A DNA stretch of 48,218 nucleotides, from assembly GCA_021732385.1 (NCBI GenBank), contig JAKFVA010000044.1, positions 1 through 48,218 of the forward strand, in the 5' to 3' direction. Source of the DNA: Burkholderiales bacterium. Lineage in GTDB: Bacteria; Pseudomonadota; Gammaproteobacteria; Burkholderiales; Burkholderiaceae_C. Below, one piece after another: positions 17,443 through 27,123 of the stretch (within the stretch, counting starts at the first letter, position 1; each line of letters begins with the position of its first letter). A program made the translations under genes and the position numbers. Under the pieces are notes generated by a model. It searched no databases and had not been told where the DNA came from. It saw only the letters and a list, made by a program, of their open reading frames with translations.

Positions 17443-19674
17443 TTAAAGAATTTGCGCGTCGGGGTCTGGTTTGCCCAAGGTGTTGCGCAGCGCCGTTTGC
17501 GCTACGCTGTCGAGCGCCTTGTCTACCACGTGGCCGTCAGAGACCATGCGGATAACGCCTTGGCTTATGAGCCGCTCTATGGTTCGGCGTGACATGGAAT
17601 GCGCCGAGCCCGCGCGCGAGGTGAACATGAACAAGCTGCGGTGCGGGCTGACCCAGGTGAGTTGCGCGCGCACCCAGACACCATCGAGCAGCAGCTCAAT
17701 CCAGGCGTCTTTGCCCAGCTCATCGACCCGCAAACCCTGGCCCGGCAGGGCTGCTTCTTCACCATCCACAGGCCGACCACCCATGATGTCCACTGGCATC
17801 ACGGCGGCTTCATTGAGGTAACCCGATTCAGCCGCCTCGTGCTCGGCCAGCCACATTTCATCGGGCGGCTCGCCTGCCTCGGGGTTGCTTTGGTCGGTGT
17901 TGATCTGGTTCAGCTCGTTGGTGGCGGCAGGCGTGCTGCGCACGCCATCCAGCGCGGCTTCGTGCATGGCAATCAGGTGGTCAAACAGCACCGTGATGCG
18001 CTCGTTGGGGTAGGCAATCAGTTGCAAGCCTTCGCGCAGGCGTGCCAGCAACGAGGGAATCAGCTCCACCAGGCGCGCCGGGTTGTGGCTGGCGCGGTCG
18101 GGCTGCACGCTCCAGATAAGCTGCTTGACCAGGCCCTCGTAGCCTTGCGGGTCACCTGAGCTGTCAGTGCCGCTGAGCTGGGCCTGCGCCACCACTTGCG
18201 GCCACGGGCCAGCCAGGAAATCCACCAACAGCGGCGGCACGTTTTTGCCCTCGCAACGCTTGCGAAAGTCTTGCGACAGGCGCTGCGCCAGCAGGTTGCG
18301 CTGCTCTGCGTGCATCAGCGCGCGGGCAGTTTCTTCATTGAGCAGGCGCTGGGCCTTGTCTTCCTTGGACCAATGGTCCATCAGTTTTTGCAGCACAGCG
18401 GCAAAAGCAGCCACGCCCTGGTCCGCATGGGCGTTAAGTGCCTGCACCGCCTGCTGTACCGAGCGCAGGTACTTGGCAAAGCCTTCGTCTTGCACGCTGG
18501 TAAAGCCCATGCTGCGGTTGATGACGCGGTCCAGAAACTGGCGCGCAGGGTGCAGGCGGTCGCTGAAAAAGCGCACGTCAGTCTCGGCCAGCTTAATCAA
18601 CTGCGCCTCCAGCGACACCAGCAACTCACGCACTGGCGGCAGCAAACGGTCGTCTTGTATCAGGCTCTCCAGCATCATGCGGGCCACCTCTTCGCCTACG
18701 GCCTCGCCCAGCTGGCGGCTGTTCATGGGTGGGCGACGCGGTTTGGCGGCCTCGCCGGGCTCGGCACCGCTTTGCCGGGCGCGCACCGACAAGCGCTTGA
18801 CCATGGCCTCGACCTGTTGCATGTCCTGCAAGGTTTCCACCGAAGCGGGCACGGTGTACAAAAAATCCTGCGGCGATTTTTTACCGCCCAAGCCGCCGTC
18901 CATGTCGCCCGAGAGCAGCTTGCGCAGGCGGTCAAGCGTAACCAGGGTGCGGGTGACGCTGTTGCTGCCGGGCAAGGCCGCGCCCAAGGCGTCGGTACTG
19001 ATTACCGGAGCGGTCACACCGGCGGGCTCGATGCCGCTTGAGCGCAACCAGTTCACGGTTTCACGGTAAAGCTGGCGCAGCTCCACGCCCATCAGACCCG
19101 CAGCGGGCACGATCAGCGCGCCGCGCACCTGGGGGTTTTGCACCACCGAAGCAATGATCTCCCGCAGGCAGCGCACAAAGGTGTCAGGGCGCAAGGGGTT
19201 GAGCGAGCCCTGCACCGTGACCCAGCCCATCAGGGTGCTAATCAGTGCATCAAGCGCGGGCAATACATCGTCCACCGCCATGGCCACTTCTTCCTGGGCA
19301 CGGGCAACTTCAATGCTTTCATCCAGTTGGGCTTCTTCAAGAAGCTGGATGTCCTCAAACTTGACCAGCGGGCGCTCCATCTCGGCTTGGGTGCCGCCGC
19401 CCAGCACTAGCGCGTGCAGTTGCGTCATGAAGCGCTCACGCAGGGCTTCGCGGTTAGCCAGCAAATCGGCAATGGCGGCCTGCACGGCCACCTGTTGCTC
19501 TTCGGAGGCCAGCATGTCGTGCGAGCGCTCGACCGCAGCCGTCAGGCCGTCAAGCGCCTTGTCGACCAGGCTATCGGTTTGCTCCAGCACAAAGTCCAGG
19601 CAAACCTTGAGCGTGGGCCGCTGTGAGGTCGAGTCATCCGAGACGCCGAGTCGTCGCTGGGTCGGGCGTTTCAT
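17443..19674 (-). CDS. DUF1631 family protein
   Basis: The 743-residue cytoplasmic protein matches the DUF1631 family found mainly in Burkholderiales and related groups. It is mostly helical with several acidic/Gln-rich segments and has no signal peptide or membrane helix. Near the C-terminus, DAWIELLLDGVWVRAQLTWVS followed by SLFMFTSRAG resembles the PilZ-like barrel often placed at the end of the family; the PilZ arginine motif was not seen, so c-di-GMP binding is not supported. Function unknown. The ATG at 19674 begins MKRPTQRRLG and lacks a clear ribosome-binding site. It is followed 76 bases upstream in the same direction by ettA. Confidence 0.82.
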   Translation of the reverse strand: MKRPTQRRLGVSDDSTSQRPTLKVCLDFVLEQTDSLVDKALDGLTAAVERSHDMLASEEQQVAVQAAIADLLANREALRERFMTQLHALVLGGGTQAEMERPLVKFEDIQLLEEAQLDESIEVARAQEEVAMAVDDVLPALDALISTLMGWVTVQGSLNPLRPDTFVRCLREIIASVVQNPQVRGALIVPAAGLMGVELRQLYRETVNWLRSSGIEPAGVTAPVISTDALGAALPGSNSVTRTLVTLDRLRKLLSGDMDGGLGGKKSPQDFLYTVPASVETLQDMQQVEAMVKRLSVRARQSGAEPGEAAKPRRPPMNSRQLGEAVGEEVARMMLESLIQDDRLLPPVRELLVSLEAQLIKLAETDVRFFSDRLHPARQFLDRVINRSMGFTSVQDEGFAKYLRSVQQAVQALNAHADQGVAAFAAVLQKLMDHWSKEDKAQRLLNEETARALMHAEQRNLLAQRLSQDFRKRCEGKNVPPLLVDFLAGPWPQVVAQAQLSGTDSSGDPQGYEGLVKQLIWSVQPDRASHNPARLVELIPSLLARLREGLQLIAYPNERITVLFDHLIAMHEAALDGVRSTPAATNELNQINTDQSNPEAGEPPDEMWLAEHEAAESGYLNEAAVMPVDIMGGRPVDGEEAALPGQGLRVDELGKDAWIELLLDGVWVRAQLTWVSPHRSLFMFTSRAGSAHSMSRRTIERLISQGVIRMVSDGHVVDKALDSVAQTALRNTLGKPDPDAQIL

Positions 19675-19750
19675 AGTGCTGTAGGAGGCAATGTGGCCAT
19701 TAAAAATTTATTATGGCAACGGCACGTGAAATAGCTGTAACCAATTGGTT

Positions 19751-21412
19751 TTAGCCAATGTGCTTGAAGCGTACCCGTTTCGGTTTGGCGGCCTCCTCAC
19801 CCAGGCGTTTTTTCTTGTCTGCCTCGTATTCCTGGTAGTTGCCGTCGTAAAAAAACCACTGGCTGTCTCCCTCAGCAGCCAGGATGTGGGTGGCAATGCG
19901 ATCCAGAAACCAGCGGTCGTGGCTGATCACCATGACGCTGCCGGCAAATTCCAGCAGCGCGTCTTCCAGTGCGCGCAGGGTTTCAACGTCCAGGTCGTTA
20001 GATGGTTCATCAAGCATCAGCACATTGCCACCAGCGATCAAGGTTTTGGCCAGATGCAGACGACCGCGTTCGCCGCCCGACAGCGCACCCACGCGCTTTT
20101 GCTGGTCGCCACCGTTGAAGTTAAAGCGCCCGCAATAGGCCCGGCTGGCCATCTGGAATTTACCCACATTCAAAATATCCAGCCCACCGGATACGTCTTC
20201 CCATACGGTTTTATTGTTCTCCAAATCATCGCGGTGCTGGTCCACAAACGCCATCTTGGCGGTGGGGCCGATCACCACCTTGCCGCTGTCAGGCTGCTCT
20301 TTGCCGGCAATCAGCTTGAACAATGTGGACTTGCCCGCGCCGTTGGGGCCGATGATGCCCACGATGGCACCTGCAGGCACGGTGAAGCTCAGGTTGTCAA
20401 TCAAAAGCCGGTCGCCGAACGATTTGCTGACGCCGTGAAATTCAATCACCTGGTTGCCTAGGCGGTCGGCCACGGGAATGAAAATTTCCTGCGTTTCGTT
20501 GCGCTTTTGGTATTCAAAATCACTCAGCTCCTCAAAACGGGCGAGGCGTGATTTGCTCTTGGCCTGGCGGGCCTTGGGGTTCTGGCGCGACCATTCCAGC
20601 TCTTTCTTCAGTGCCTTGGCGCGCGCTTCCTCGCCCTTTTGCTCGGACGCCAGGCGTGCGCCTTTTTGTTCCAGCCAGGTGCTGTAGTTGCCTTTCCAAG
20701 GGATGCCGGCGCCGCGGTCGAGCTCCAGAATCCACTCGGCGGCGTTGTCCAGAAAATAGCGGTCGTGGGTAATGGCCACCACTGTGCCGCTGTAACGCTG
20801 CAAGAACTGCTCAAGCCAGTCCACGCTCTCGGCGTCCAGGTGGTTGGTGGGCTCGTCCAGCAGCAGCATGTCGGGCTTGGACAGCAGCAAACGGCACAGC
20901 GCCACACGGCGCTTTTCACCACCCGAGAGATGGCCGATAACGGCATCCCAGGGCGGCAGGCGCAGCGCGTCGGCGGCAATTTCAAGCTGGTGGTCGCCAT
21001 CAGCACCCGAGGTGCCAATCACCGCTTCCAACTCGGCCTGCTCGGCGGCCAGGGCGTCAAAGTCGGCGTCGGGCTCGGCGTAAGCGGCATACACCGCCTC
21101 AAGGCGCGCCTTGGCTGCAGTGACGTCGCCGATACCAGCTTCCACGCTCTCGCGCACGGTGTGGCTGGCATCTAGCTGCGGCTCTTGCGGCAGGTAGCCG
21201 ATTTTGAGATTCGGCATTGGCGTGGCTTCGCCTTCGATTTCGTGGTCCAACCCCGCCATGATTTTGAGCAGGGTGGATTTACCCGAGCCATTGACGCCCA
21301 ACACGCCAATCTTGGCGCCAGGGAAAAACGAAAGCGAGATGTCTTTCAAAATCTGCCGCTTGGGCGGCACGATTTTGCTCACGCGGTTCATAGTAAATAC
21401 GTATTGAGCCAT
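19751..21412 (-). CDS. ettA: Energy-dependent translational throttle protein EttA
   Basis: This 553-residue ABC-F protein has two nucleotide-binding domains. The first has Walker A GVNGSGKST and signature LSGGEKRRVAL with LLLDEPTNHLD. The second has Walker A GPNGAGKST and signature LSGGERGRLHLAKTL with LMLDEPSNDLD. The N-terminus MAQYVFTMNRVSKIVPPKR, the arm insert and the linker are those of EttA. EttA binds the ribosomal E site and gates entry into elongation according to the ATP/ADP ratio. It acts in the cytoplasm and has no membrane partner. Length equals that of E. coli EttA. Confidence 0.95.
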   Translation of the reverse strand: MAQYVFTMNRVSKIVPPKRQILKDISLSFFPGAKIGVLGVNGSGKSTLLKIMAGLDHEIEGEATPMPNLKIGYLPQEPQLDASHTVRESVEAGIGDVTAAKARLEAVYAAYAEPDADFDALAAEQAELEAVIGTSGADGDHQLEIAADALRLPPWDAVIGHLSGGEKRRVALCRLLLSKPDMLLLDEPTNHLDAESVDWLEQFLQRYSGTVVAITHDRYFLDNAAEWILELDRGAGIPWKGNYSTWLEQKGARLASEQKGEEARAKALKKELEWSRQNPKARQAKSKSRLARFEELSDFEYQKRNETQEIFIPVADRLGNQVIEFHGVSKSFGDRLLIDNLSFTVPAGAIVGIIGPNGAGKSTLFKLIAGKEQPDSGKVVIGPTAKMAFVDQHRDDLENNKTVWEDVSGGLDILNVGKFQMASRAYCGRFNFNGGDQQKRVGALSGGERGRLHLAKTLIAGGNVLMLDEPSNDLDVETLRALEDALLEFAGSVMVISHDRWFLDRIATHILAAEGDSQWFFYDGNYQEYEADKKKRLGEEAAKPKRVRFKHIG

Positions 21413-21525
21413 GGTGGTCCGTTACAAATCAATCTTGGATTATCGATGCTCAGGCCCTTATATTAGGCAAGGGCTCGAACTTTGATCCGCTGCCGAACTC
21501 AAACTGCCCAGAAAGCGAGCCTTAA

Positions 21526-22125
21526 TTGAAGCAAGACAGCAAACCCCCTATCCATCCCGGCTGGATGCGCCTGACGCACTGGCTTAATGCGGTGGCGATT
21601 TTCATTATGGTCACCAGTGGCTGGCGCATCTACAACGCCTCACCCATTTTCGGTTTTGAATTTCCCGCGGCCATCACGCTCGGCGGCTGGCTGGGCGGTG
21701 CCATTCTGTGGCATTTCGCGGCCATGTGGCTGTTCTTCATCAATGGCCTGGTCTATTTGCTGCTCAATTTGCTGTCGGGCCGCTGGCGCAGCAAATTTTT
21801 ACCGCTTAGCCTTCGCGGCCTGTGGCACGATGCCCTGCAAGCCCTCAAGGGCCATCTCGCGCATGACGACCTGACGCGCTACAACATGGTGCAAAAAGTG
21901 GCCTACCTGTCGTTGATTGGCGCTGGTGTGCTGGTGTTTCTGTCGGGTCTGGTGGTGTGGAAGCCGGTGCAGTTTCCGCTGCTGGCCACCTTGATGACCG
22001 GTTTTGACAACGCCCGCGTGGTTCATTTCTGGTCCATGGCTTTTATTGTGGCCTTTGTGGCCGTGCACCTGGTGATGGTGGCGCTGGTGCCGCGCACCCT
22101 GCGCACCATCATTCTTGGCCGCTGA
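21526..22125 (+). CDS. Cytochrome b561-type membrane subunit
   Basis: This protein of about 199 residues has four membrane helices of the bacterial cytochrome b561/Ni-Fe hydrogenase type. Candidate haem ligands are His18 (RLTHWLN), His63 (LWHFAAMW), His167 (VVHFWSMA) and His181 (VAVHLVMV). It would pass electrons between the quinone pool and the molybdopterin enzyme encoded 14 bases downstream. The start is uncertain: TTG at 21526 gives MKQDSKPPIHPGW, and the first ATG, at 21565, would still keep all helices. It is transcribed away from ettA. Confidence 0.85.
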   Translation: MKQDSKPPIHPGWMRLTHWLNAVAIFIMVTSGWRIYNASPIFGFEFPAAITLGGWLGGAILWHFAAMWLFFINGLVYLLLNLLSGRWRSKFLPLSLRGLWHDALQALKGHLAHDDLTRYNMVQKVAYLSLIGAGVLVFLSGLVVWKPVQFPLLATLMTGFDNARVVHFWSMAFIVAFVAVHLVMVALVPRTLRTIILGR

Positions 22126-22139
22126 AACAGGAGCTGCTT

Positions 22140-22928
22140 ATGTACCAACCTATCTCACGCAAACTCGCTGGTCTGGATGAAGCCAGCATCCTCAAGGACG
22201 CTGGCAAAGAAATCGCCAAGCGCCTTGACATGCCCTCGCGCCGCCTGTTCGGCCAGCGCGCCTTGACACTCGGCGGCCTGTCCATGCTCAGCGGTTGCAG
22301 CCTGACTGACGGCAATTCGGTCAACGCCATGCTGCAAAGCATGTCGCGCTTCAACGACACGGCGCAGGCATGGCTGTTTGACCCTACGCTGCTGGCACCC
22401 ACTTACCCCGAGAGCATGATCGCCAAGCCGTTTCCTTTTAACGCGTACTACCCCGAGAGCAAGGTGCGCAGCATCCCGGCTGGCTACAAATTGCTGGTGT
22501 CGGGCCAGGTGGCGGCCAAGCGCAGCTGGGAGCTGGCTGAGCTCAACGCCTTGCCGCAAATCAGCCAGGTCACACGCCACATCTGCGTAGAGGGCTGGAG
22601 CGCCATTGGCAAATGGGGCGGCGTGCGCTTTTCTGATTTCCTCAAGCTCAATGGCGCGGATTTAAGCGCCAAGTATGTCGGCTTCAAATGCTTTGACGAG
22701 TATTACACCAGTATCGACATGCCCACCGCGCTGCACGCGCAAACCCAACTCACCCTGAGTTACGCCGACCAGCCCTTACCTCCCAAATATGGCTACCCCA
22801 TGAAGCTGCGCATGCCCACCAAGCTGGGCTACAAGAACCCCAAGCACATCAGCGAAATTTTTGTCACCAACACCCACCCTGGCGGCTATTGGGAAGACCA
22901 GGGCTACAACTGGTTTGGCGGCAGCTAG
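22140..22928 (+). CDS. Molybdopterin-dependent oxidoreductase (sulfite oxidase/MsrP fold)
   Basis: The 262-residue protein has a twin-arginine-like signal with Arg34-Arg35 (SRRLFGQ), a hydrophobic stretch and a lipobox LSGC with Cys53, so it may be a Tat-exported lipoprotein. The rest is the sulfite-oxidase-type molybdenum domain; Cys149 in RHICVEGWSAIG is the Mo-ligand position known from MsrP/YedY. The substrate may be a sulfoxide, sulfite or another small S/N-oxide; this cannot be decided by reading. An unusually long N-terminal stretch of about 30 residues precedes the twin arginine. The gene follows the cytochrome b gene by 14 bases with GGAGCTGCTT ahead of the ATG. Confidence 0.85.
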   Translation: MYQPISRKLAGLDEASILKDAGKEIAKRLDMPSRRLFGQRALTLGGLSMLSGCSLTDGNSVNAMLQSMSRFNDTAQAWLFDPTLLAPTYPESMIAKPFPFNAYYPESKVRSIPAGYKLLVSGQVAAKRSWELAELNALPQISQVTRHICVEGWSAIGKWGGVRFSDFLKLNGADLSAKYVGFKCFDEYYTSIDMPTALHAQTQLTLSYADQPLPPKYGYPMKLRMPTKLGYKNPKHISEIFVTNTHPGGYWEDQGYNWFGGS

Positions 22929-23133
22929 GCCGAAAATTGCCCTTCCGCCTGGCCGTGCGACAATGCGTCAGTCAGCAGGCGTCAGTTGTCTGCTGCATCA
23001 GCATCTTGCTGGGGCTTGGCTTCATTTCTAATGCAGTCCGTGCCTACCGTAAAACCCATCTGCCTTTGACTGACGCGGTGTTTCAAACACCCTGACAGGC
23101 CGATACCCAGCGCCCCGACAGGGTGCCCTCTCC

Positions 23134-24825
23134 ATGAACTTTGATGAATTGAATTTGGCTCCCGCCATCTTGAAAGCCGTGCACGAGCAAGGCTACACCG
23201 CTCCCACACCCATCCAGGCGCAAGCCATTCCCACCGTGCTGGCGGGGCAGGATCTGCTGGCAGGCGCGCAAACTGGCACCGGCAAAACCGCGGCGTTTGT
23301 GCTGCCAATGCTGCAACGCTTGTCCAGCGGCGCACCCGTAAACCGCGCCAAGGGTGGCAAAGCCATCCGGGCACTTATCATGACGCCTACCCGCGAGCTC
23401 GCTGCACAGGTCGAGGAATCCATCCGCATTTACGGCACTTACTTGGAATTGAGTTCCACCGTGGTCTTTGGCGGCGTTGGCATGAACCCGCAAATCAGCA
23501 AGCTCAAAAGCGGCGTTGACATTCTGGTAGCCACCCCGGGCCGCCTGCTCGACCTGCAGCAGCAGGGCTTTATGGATTTGTCGCAAGTGCAGATGCTGGT
23601 GCTTGACGAAGCCGACCGCATGCTCGACATGGGTTTCATCCACGACGTGAAGAAAATTCTCGCGCTGCTGCCTAAAGAAAAACAGAGTCTGTTGTTCTCC
23701 GCCACCTTCAGCGACGAGATTCGCGAGCTGTCCAACACCCTGCTCAAGAACCCGCAGAGCATTCAGGTCACGCCGCCCAACAGCACGGTGCAGCGCATCA
23801 CGCAGCAGATTTACCCCGTGGGGCGTGGCAAGAAAAAAGCGCTGCTGGCGCACATCATCCAGAAACACGAGTGGAGCCAGGTGCTGGTGTTCACCCGCAC
23901 CAAATTCGGCGCCAACAACGTGGCCGAGTTCCTGGAGAAAAATGGCATCAGTGCGCTGGCATTGCACGGCAACAAGAGCCAGGCAGCGCGCACCCAGGCG
24001 CTGGCCGGCTTCAAAAGCGGTGACATCCGCGCCCTGGTGGCCACCGACATTGCCGCGCGCGGCATCGACATTGACGACCTGCCGCACGTGGTCAATTACG
24101 AAATTCCCAACGTGGCTGAAGACTATGTGCACCGCATTGGCCGCACGGGCCGCGCCGGCAAGGACGGCCAGGCCGTCAGCCTGGTGTGCATGGACGAAGA
24201 AGGCTTCATGCAAGAAATTGAGCGCTTCACCAAGCAGCATTTGGCGGTGGAGCTGGTGGCCGAATTTGGCCCCGAGCCAGGCGAGAAAGCCGAGCCGATT
24301 GCCATGGGCCGACAGACCATCTGGGGCGGCGCAGGCCGGCCACCCAGCCGCGACGTAATGGCCGCAGCGGCCAAAGCCGCACGCACCGAAATGTTGCAAC
24401 GCGTGCGCGAGAAAAAGGCCGATTCACCGGGCCGTGGTCACGGTGGCGGTGGCGGTGGCCGCAATGGCGGTGGCCGCTCGGCGCAGGCACGTCCAGCCGG
24501 TCCGCGCACAGCAAGCACGGGCGCACGCCAGCCTGACCCCAGCCGCACGGCGCAAGACCAGCCGCCGCGCTCTTACAACAACACGCCACGCCATAACGGC
24601 AGCGGCGGCGGCAATGGTGGCGGCAACCAGGGCCAGCCCGACCCATTGCGCACCAGCGTGGACAGCATGGCCGACCGCGGTCGCCGTGGTGGCTATGGCG
24701 GCGGGGGCCGCTCCAACCGCTCGGGCGGCGGCGGCGGCGGCGGCGGCGGTGGTGGTGGTGGTAACGGCGGCGGCTTTGGCTCACGCGGCCCAGGCTCGCC
24801 GGGTGGGCGCTCGTTCAACCGCTGA
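23134..24825 (+). CDS. rhlE: DEAD-box RNA helicase RhlE
   Basis: The 563-residue protein begins with the Q-motif region [13 protein letters not shown]...YTAPTPIQ and has Walker A AQTGTGKT (45-52), [17 protein letters not shown] (158-161), SAT (189-191), and the C-terminal RecA domain with [16 protein letters not shown] and [10 protein letters not shown]. The last 130 residues are Gly/Arg/Asn-rich, including an uninterrupted Gly run encoded at 24724-24759. RhlE unwinds structured RNA in ribosome assembly, mRNA decay and cold response. No partner genes are adjacent. The long Gly/Arg tail is typical of betaproteobacterial RhlE and probably binds RNA. Confidence 0.93.
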   Translation: MNFDELNLAPAILKAVHEQGYTAPTPIQAQAIPTVLAGQDLLAGAQTGTGKTAAFVLPMLQRLSSGAPVNRAKGGKAIRALIMTPTRELAAQVEESIRIYGTYLELSSTVVFGGVGMNPQISKLKSGVDILVATPGRLLDLQQQGFMDLSQVQMLVLDEADRMLDMGFIHDVKKILALLPKEKQSLLFSATFSDEIRELSNTLLKNPQSIQVTPPNSTVQRITQQIYPVGRGKKKALLAHIIQKHEWSQVLVFTRTKFGANNVAEFLEKNGISALALHGNKSQAARTQALAGFKSGDIRALVATDIAARGIDIDDLPHVVNYEIPNVAEDYVHRIGRTGRAGKDGQAVSLVCMDEEGFMQEIERFTKQHLAVELVAEFGPEPGEKAEPIAMGRQTIWGGAGRPPSRDVMAAAAKAARTEMLQRVREKKADSPGRGHGGGGGGRNGGGRSAQARPAGPRTASTGARQPDPSRTAQDQPPRSYNNTPRHNGSGGGNGGGNQGQPDPLRTSVDSMADRGRRGGYGGGGRSNRSGGGGGGGGGGGGGNGGGFGSRGPGSPGGRSFNR

Positions 24826-24903
24826 TTGTTCTGCCAGCGCAGTGCCACCAATGCCGTGCGGCCTGCCAAAATATGGTTTGTCCATTCAGGCAGGAGCGCA
24901 TCA

Positions 24904-25449
24904 ATGACAGTAGACGAACTACAGGCCCAGTGGCTGGCACAAGAGCAAACCATCCGCCAGCGCATTGCCAGTGCCGGCGGCAAGGCCGGTCTGGCCACGC
25001 CCGACATGCTGGCGGGCAAGACCGGTTTGCAACAGATGCAGGCCATGCTGGATGGTGCTGCGCCCTATCCACACATTGCCGACACCATGGACTTTTTTCT
25101 GGTCGAGGTTGCCGAGGGTCGCGCCGTGTTCCAGGGCACGCCGCAACTCAGGCATTACAACCCGCTGGGCAGCGTGCATGGCGGCTGGTATGGCACGCTG
25201 CTCGATTCATGTATGGGCTGCGCGGTGCACACCACCATGGCGGCAGGCCGGGCCTACACCACGGCTGAATACAGTATCAATATTGTGCGCTCGGCGTCGC
25301 ACAAAACCGGGCCATTGCGCGCCATTGGCAGCGTATTGCACACTGGTCGCCAGCTGGCCACGGCTGAAGGGCGCATTGTGGGCACTGACGGCAAGCTCTA
25401 TGCCCATGCCACCACAACCTGCTTGGTGTTTGAATACCCGCCGCGCTGA
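24904..25449 (+). CDS. PaaI family hot-dog thioesterase
   Basis: The protein of 181 residues has the hot-dog fold of the PaaI/YdiI-like acyl-CoA thioesterases. It shows [15 protein letters not shown], with the HGG motif and the following Asp, then [14 protein letters not shown] and the strand [30 protein letters not shown] lies 7 bases before ATG 24904, which decides the start over upstream in-frame codons. It likely hydrolyses an acyl-CoA in the cytoplasm; the acyl group cannot be named. It is followed 28 bases later by gloA in the same direction. Confidence 0.85.
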   Translation: MTVDELQAQWLAQEQTIRQRIASAGGKAGLATPDMLAGKTGLQQMQAMLDGAAPYPHIADTMDFFLVEVAEGRAVFQGTPQLRHYNPLGSVHGGWYGTLLDSCMGCAVHTTMAAGRAYTTAEYSINIVRSASHKTGPLRAIGSVLHTGRQLATAEGRIVGTDGKLYAHATTTCLVFEYPPR

Positions 25450-25477
25450 AGCGGCAGTGGCTTGGCAAAATACCACC

Positions 25478-25888
25478 ATGAGAATTCTTCACACCATGCT
25501 GCGCGTTGGCAACCTGGAGCGCGCCATCGCGTTCTACACCGAAGTCATCGGCATGAAACTGCTGCGTACGTCGGAAAATCCGCAGTACAAGTACTCGCTG
25601 GCGTTTCTGGGTTTTGACAGCAACCCGGCGCAAGCCGAGATTGAGCTGACTTACAACTGGGGCACCGAGCACTACGACATGGGCACGGCTTACGGCCACA
25701 TTGCGCTGGGCGTGCCCGATGCCTATGCCGCCTGTGCCAAGATTAAAGCTGCGGGTGGCAACGTCACACGCGAAGCCGGACCAGTAGCCGGGGGCAGCAC
25801 CGTGATTGCCTTTGTCACCGACCCCGATGGCTACAAGATCGAGTTGATCCAGCGCGCTGACGCCTCTGGCGGCCAGGGCTTGCGCTAA
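25478..25888 (+). CDS. gloA: Lactoylglutathione lyase (glyoxalase I)
   Basis: This 136-residue VOC-family enzyme begins [20 protein letters not shown]. The four metal ligands of bacterial glyoxalase I are at the expected places: His5, Glu in EIELTYNW, His in YGHIALGV and Glu in YKIELIQ. It isomerises the hemithioacetal of methylglyoxal and glutathione to S-lactoylglutathione. Length matches E. coli GloA. It starts at ATG 25478. Confidence 0.95.
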   Translation: MRILHTMLRVGNLERAIAFYTEVIGMKLLRTSENPQYKYSLAFLGFDSNPAQAEIELTYNWGTEHYDMGTAYGHIALGVPDAYAACAKIKAAGGNVTREAGPVAGGSTVIAFVTDPDGYKIELIQRADASGGQGLR

Positions 25889-25894
25889 CCGTTT

Positions 25895-26416
25895 TTATTG
25901 CACCACCACCTCAACCCGGCGTGCCAGCGAAGGCGCGCTCGCGGCGCTGGTTTGTTCGGGTTTTTTCAGCTCCACACTGCCTTCGGCCACGCCCAGCGCC
26001 TTGAGCGCATCGCGTACAGCCAGGGCACGCTGCTTGGCCAACTCGGCATTGTTGGCCGCATCGCCGCTGGCGTCATGAAAGCCGCTGATAACGGCTTTTC
26101 TACCGCTTTTCACCGACTTGACAACTTCAGCCAGCACCTCATTGGCACCCGCTGCCAGATCGGCTTTGGCACTGGCAAAGTAGAACTTGACCACACCGTT
26201 TTCGACCTGGACGCTGGCGGCATCGGCAGACGCATTGGCGGGGTTGCCCAGCACCAGCGCCGTGGCCATGGCCAGCACCGCATCAGGCTTGGCTGCTTGC
26301 GGTTTGCTGCGGCTTTTGTAAATGCCCAGGCCAATCACCCCCGCAATCACCAAACCAACAATCCCCGCGAGAATGACGCCTACCAAGGCCAGGCTGTCGT
26401 CGTCTTGTGAACTCAT
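25895..26416 (-). CDS. OmpA-domain protein with N-terminal membrane anchor
   Basis: The 173-residue protein has an acidic N-terminus, one membrane helix at about residues 9-31 (LALVGVILAGIVGLVIAGVIGL), a Lys/Ala linker and a C-terminal OmpA-like domain. That domain shows KFYFASAKADL, a SGFHDASGDAANNAELAKQRALAVRDAL stretch that fits the family GHTDxxGxxxxNxxLSxxRA, and RRVEVVV. It probably binds peptidoglycan from the inner membrane. In most family members the first pair is His-Thr; here it is Phe-His-Asp. Convergent with gloA, with only 6 bases between their stops. Confidence 0.78.
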   Translation of the reverse strand: MSSQDDDSLALVGVILAGIVGLVIAGVIGLGIYKSRSKPQAAKPDAVLAMATALVLGNPANASADAASVQVENGVVKFYFASAKADLAAGANEVLAEVVKSVKSGRKAVISGFHDASGDAANNAELAKQRALAVRDALKALGVAEGSVELKKPEQTSAASAPSLARRVEVVVQ

Positions 26417-26458
26417 GCGTTAACTCCCAATGAACAGCAAAGATTGTAGAGTGCGGGT

Positions 26459-27103
26459 ATGACGAAACGACTGCCCGGCGTTACCGCTTCCACTGCCACA
26501 CCGCACCTCCTGCTCCCCACCACCGGCCACAACCTCGATGTGCGCGATCCGCAGCCCCTGCTGGAACAAACGCTGATTGAATGGGGTGGCAAACATGACC
26601 TTTGGGTATTTGGCTATGCCTCGCTGATCTGGCGGCCCGACTTTGAATTTACCGAGCGCCACCTGGCGCAAGTGCACGGCTGGCACCGTAGCTTACAAAT
26701 GTGGAGCCATATCAATCGCGGCTCCCCCGAGTGTCCCGGCCTGGTGTTTGCGTTGCTCTCAGGGGGCAGTTGCCTGGGCGTGGTGTTTCGTGTGCCACGC
26801 CGCAAGGCGCATGACACGCTGGTGCGGCTGTGGGGCCGCGAAATGCCCGGCGGCGTGTATGACCCACGCTGGCTCAACTGTGTCACCGAAATCGGCACCG
26901 TCAAAGCACTGGCCTTTACCCTGTCACGCCAAAGCCGCAGCTTCACCGGCAGCCTGAGCGATGCGCAATACCGCCGGGTTTTTTCCCACTCCGAAGGCTG
27001 CTATGGCACCACGTTGGACTATGCGCGCCAGACCTACGACTGCCTGCTGCAACACGGCATTGCCGATGTGGCGCTGCGTCGGGTGTTAAAGCTGGCAGAG
27101 TGA
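26459..27103 (+). CDS. chaC: Gamma-glutamylcyclotransferase ChaC
   Basis: The 214-residue protein shows the ChaC signature WVFGYASLIWRPDF (residues 49-62) and the motif EMPGGVYDPRWL, ending with Y-A-R-Q-T-Y in the last helix. ChaC-type enzymes cut glutathione to 5-oxoproline and Cys-Gly in the cytoplasm. The first 45 residues before the domain are unremarkable. It faces away from the OmpA-domain gene, 42 bases apart. Confidence 0.88.
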   Translation: MTKRLPGVTASTATPHLLLPTTGHNLDVRDPQPLLEQTLIEWGGKHDLWVFGYASLIWRPDFEFTERHLAQVHGWHRSLQMWSHINRGSPECPGLVFALLSGGSCLGVVFRVPRRKAHDTLVRLWGREMPGGVYDPRWLNCVTEIGTVKALAFTLSRQSRSFTGSLSDAQYRRVFSHSEGCYGTTLDYARQTYDCLLQHGIADVALRRVLKLAE

Positions 27104-27123
27104 GTGAACAGCAGCACAAGGCG

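Noticed and set aside
18196-19041. 281-codon frame opposite the DUF1631 gene
   Set aside because: It is a high-GC shadow of a well-supported gene, rich in His/Gln/Arg with no domain.
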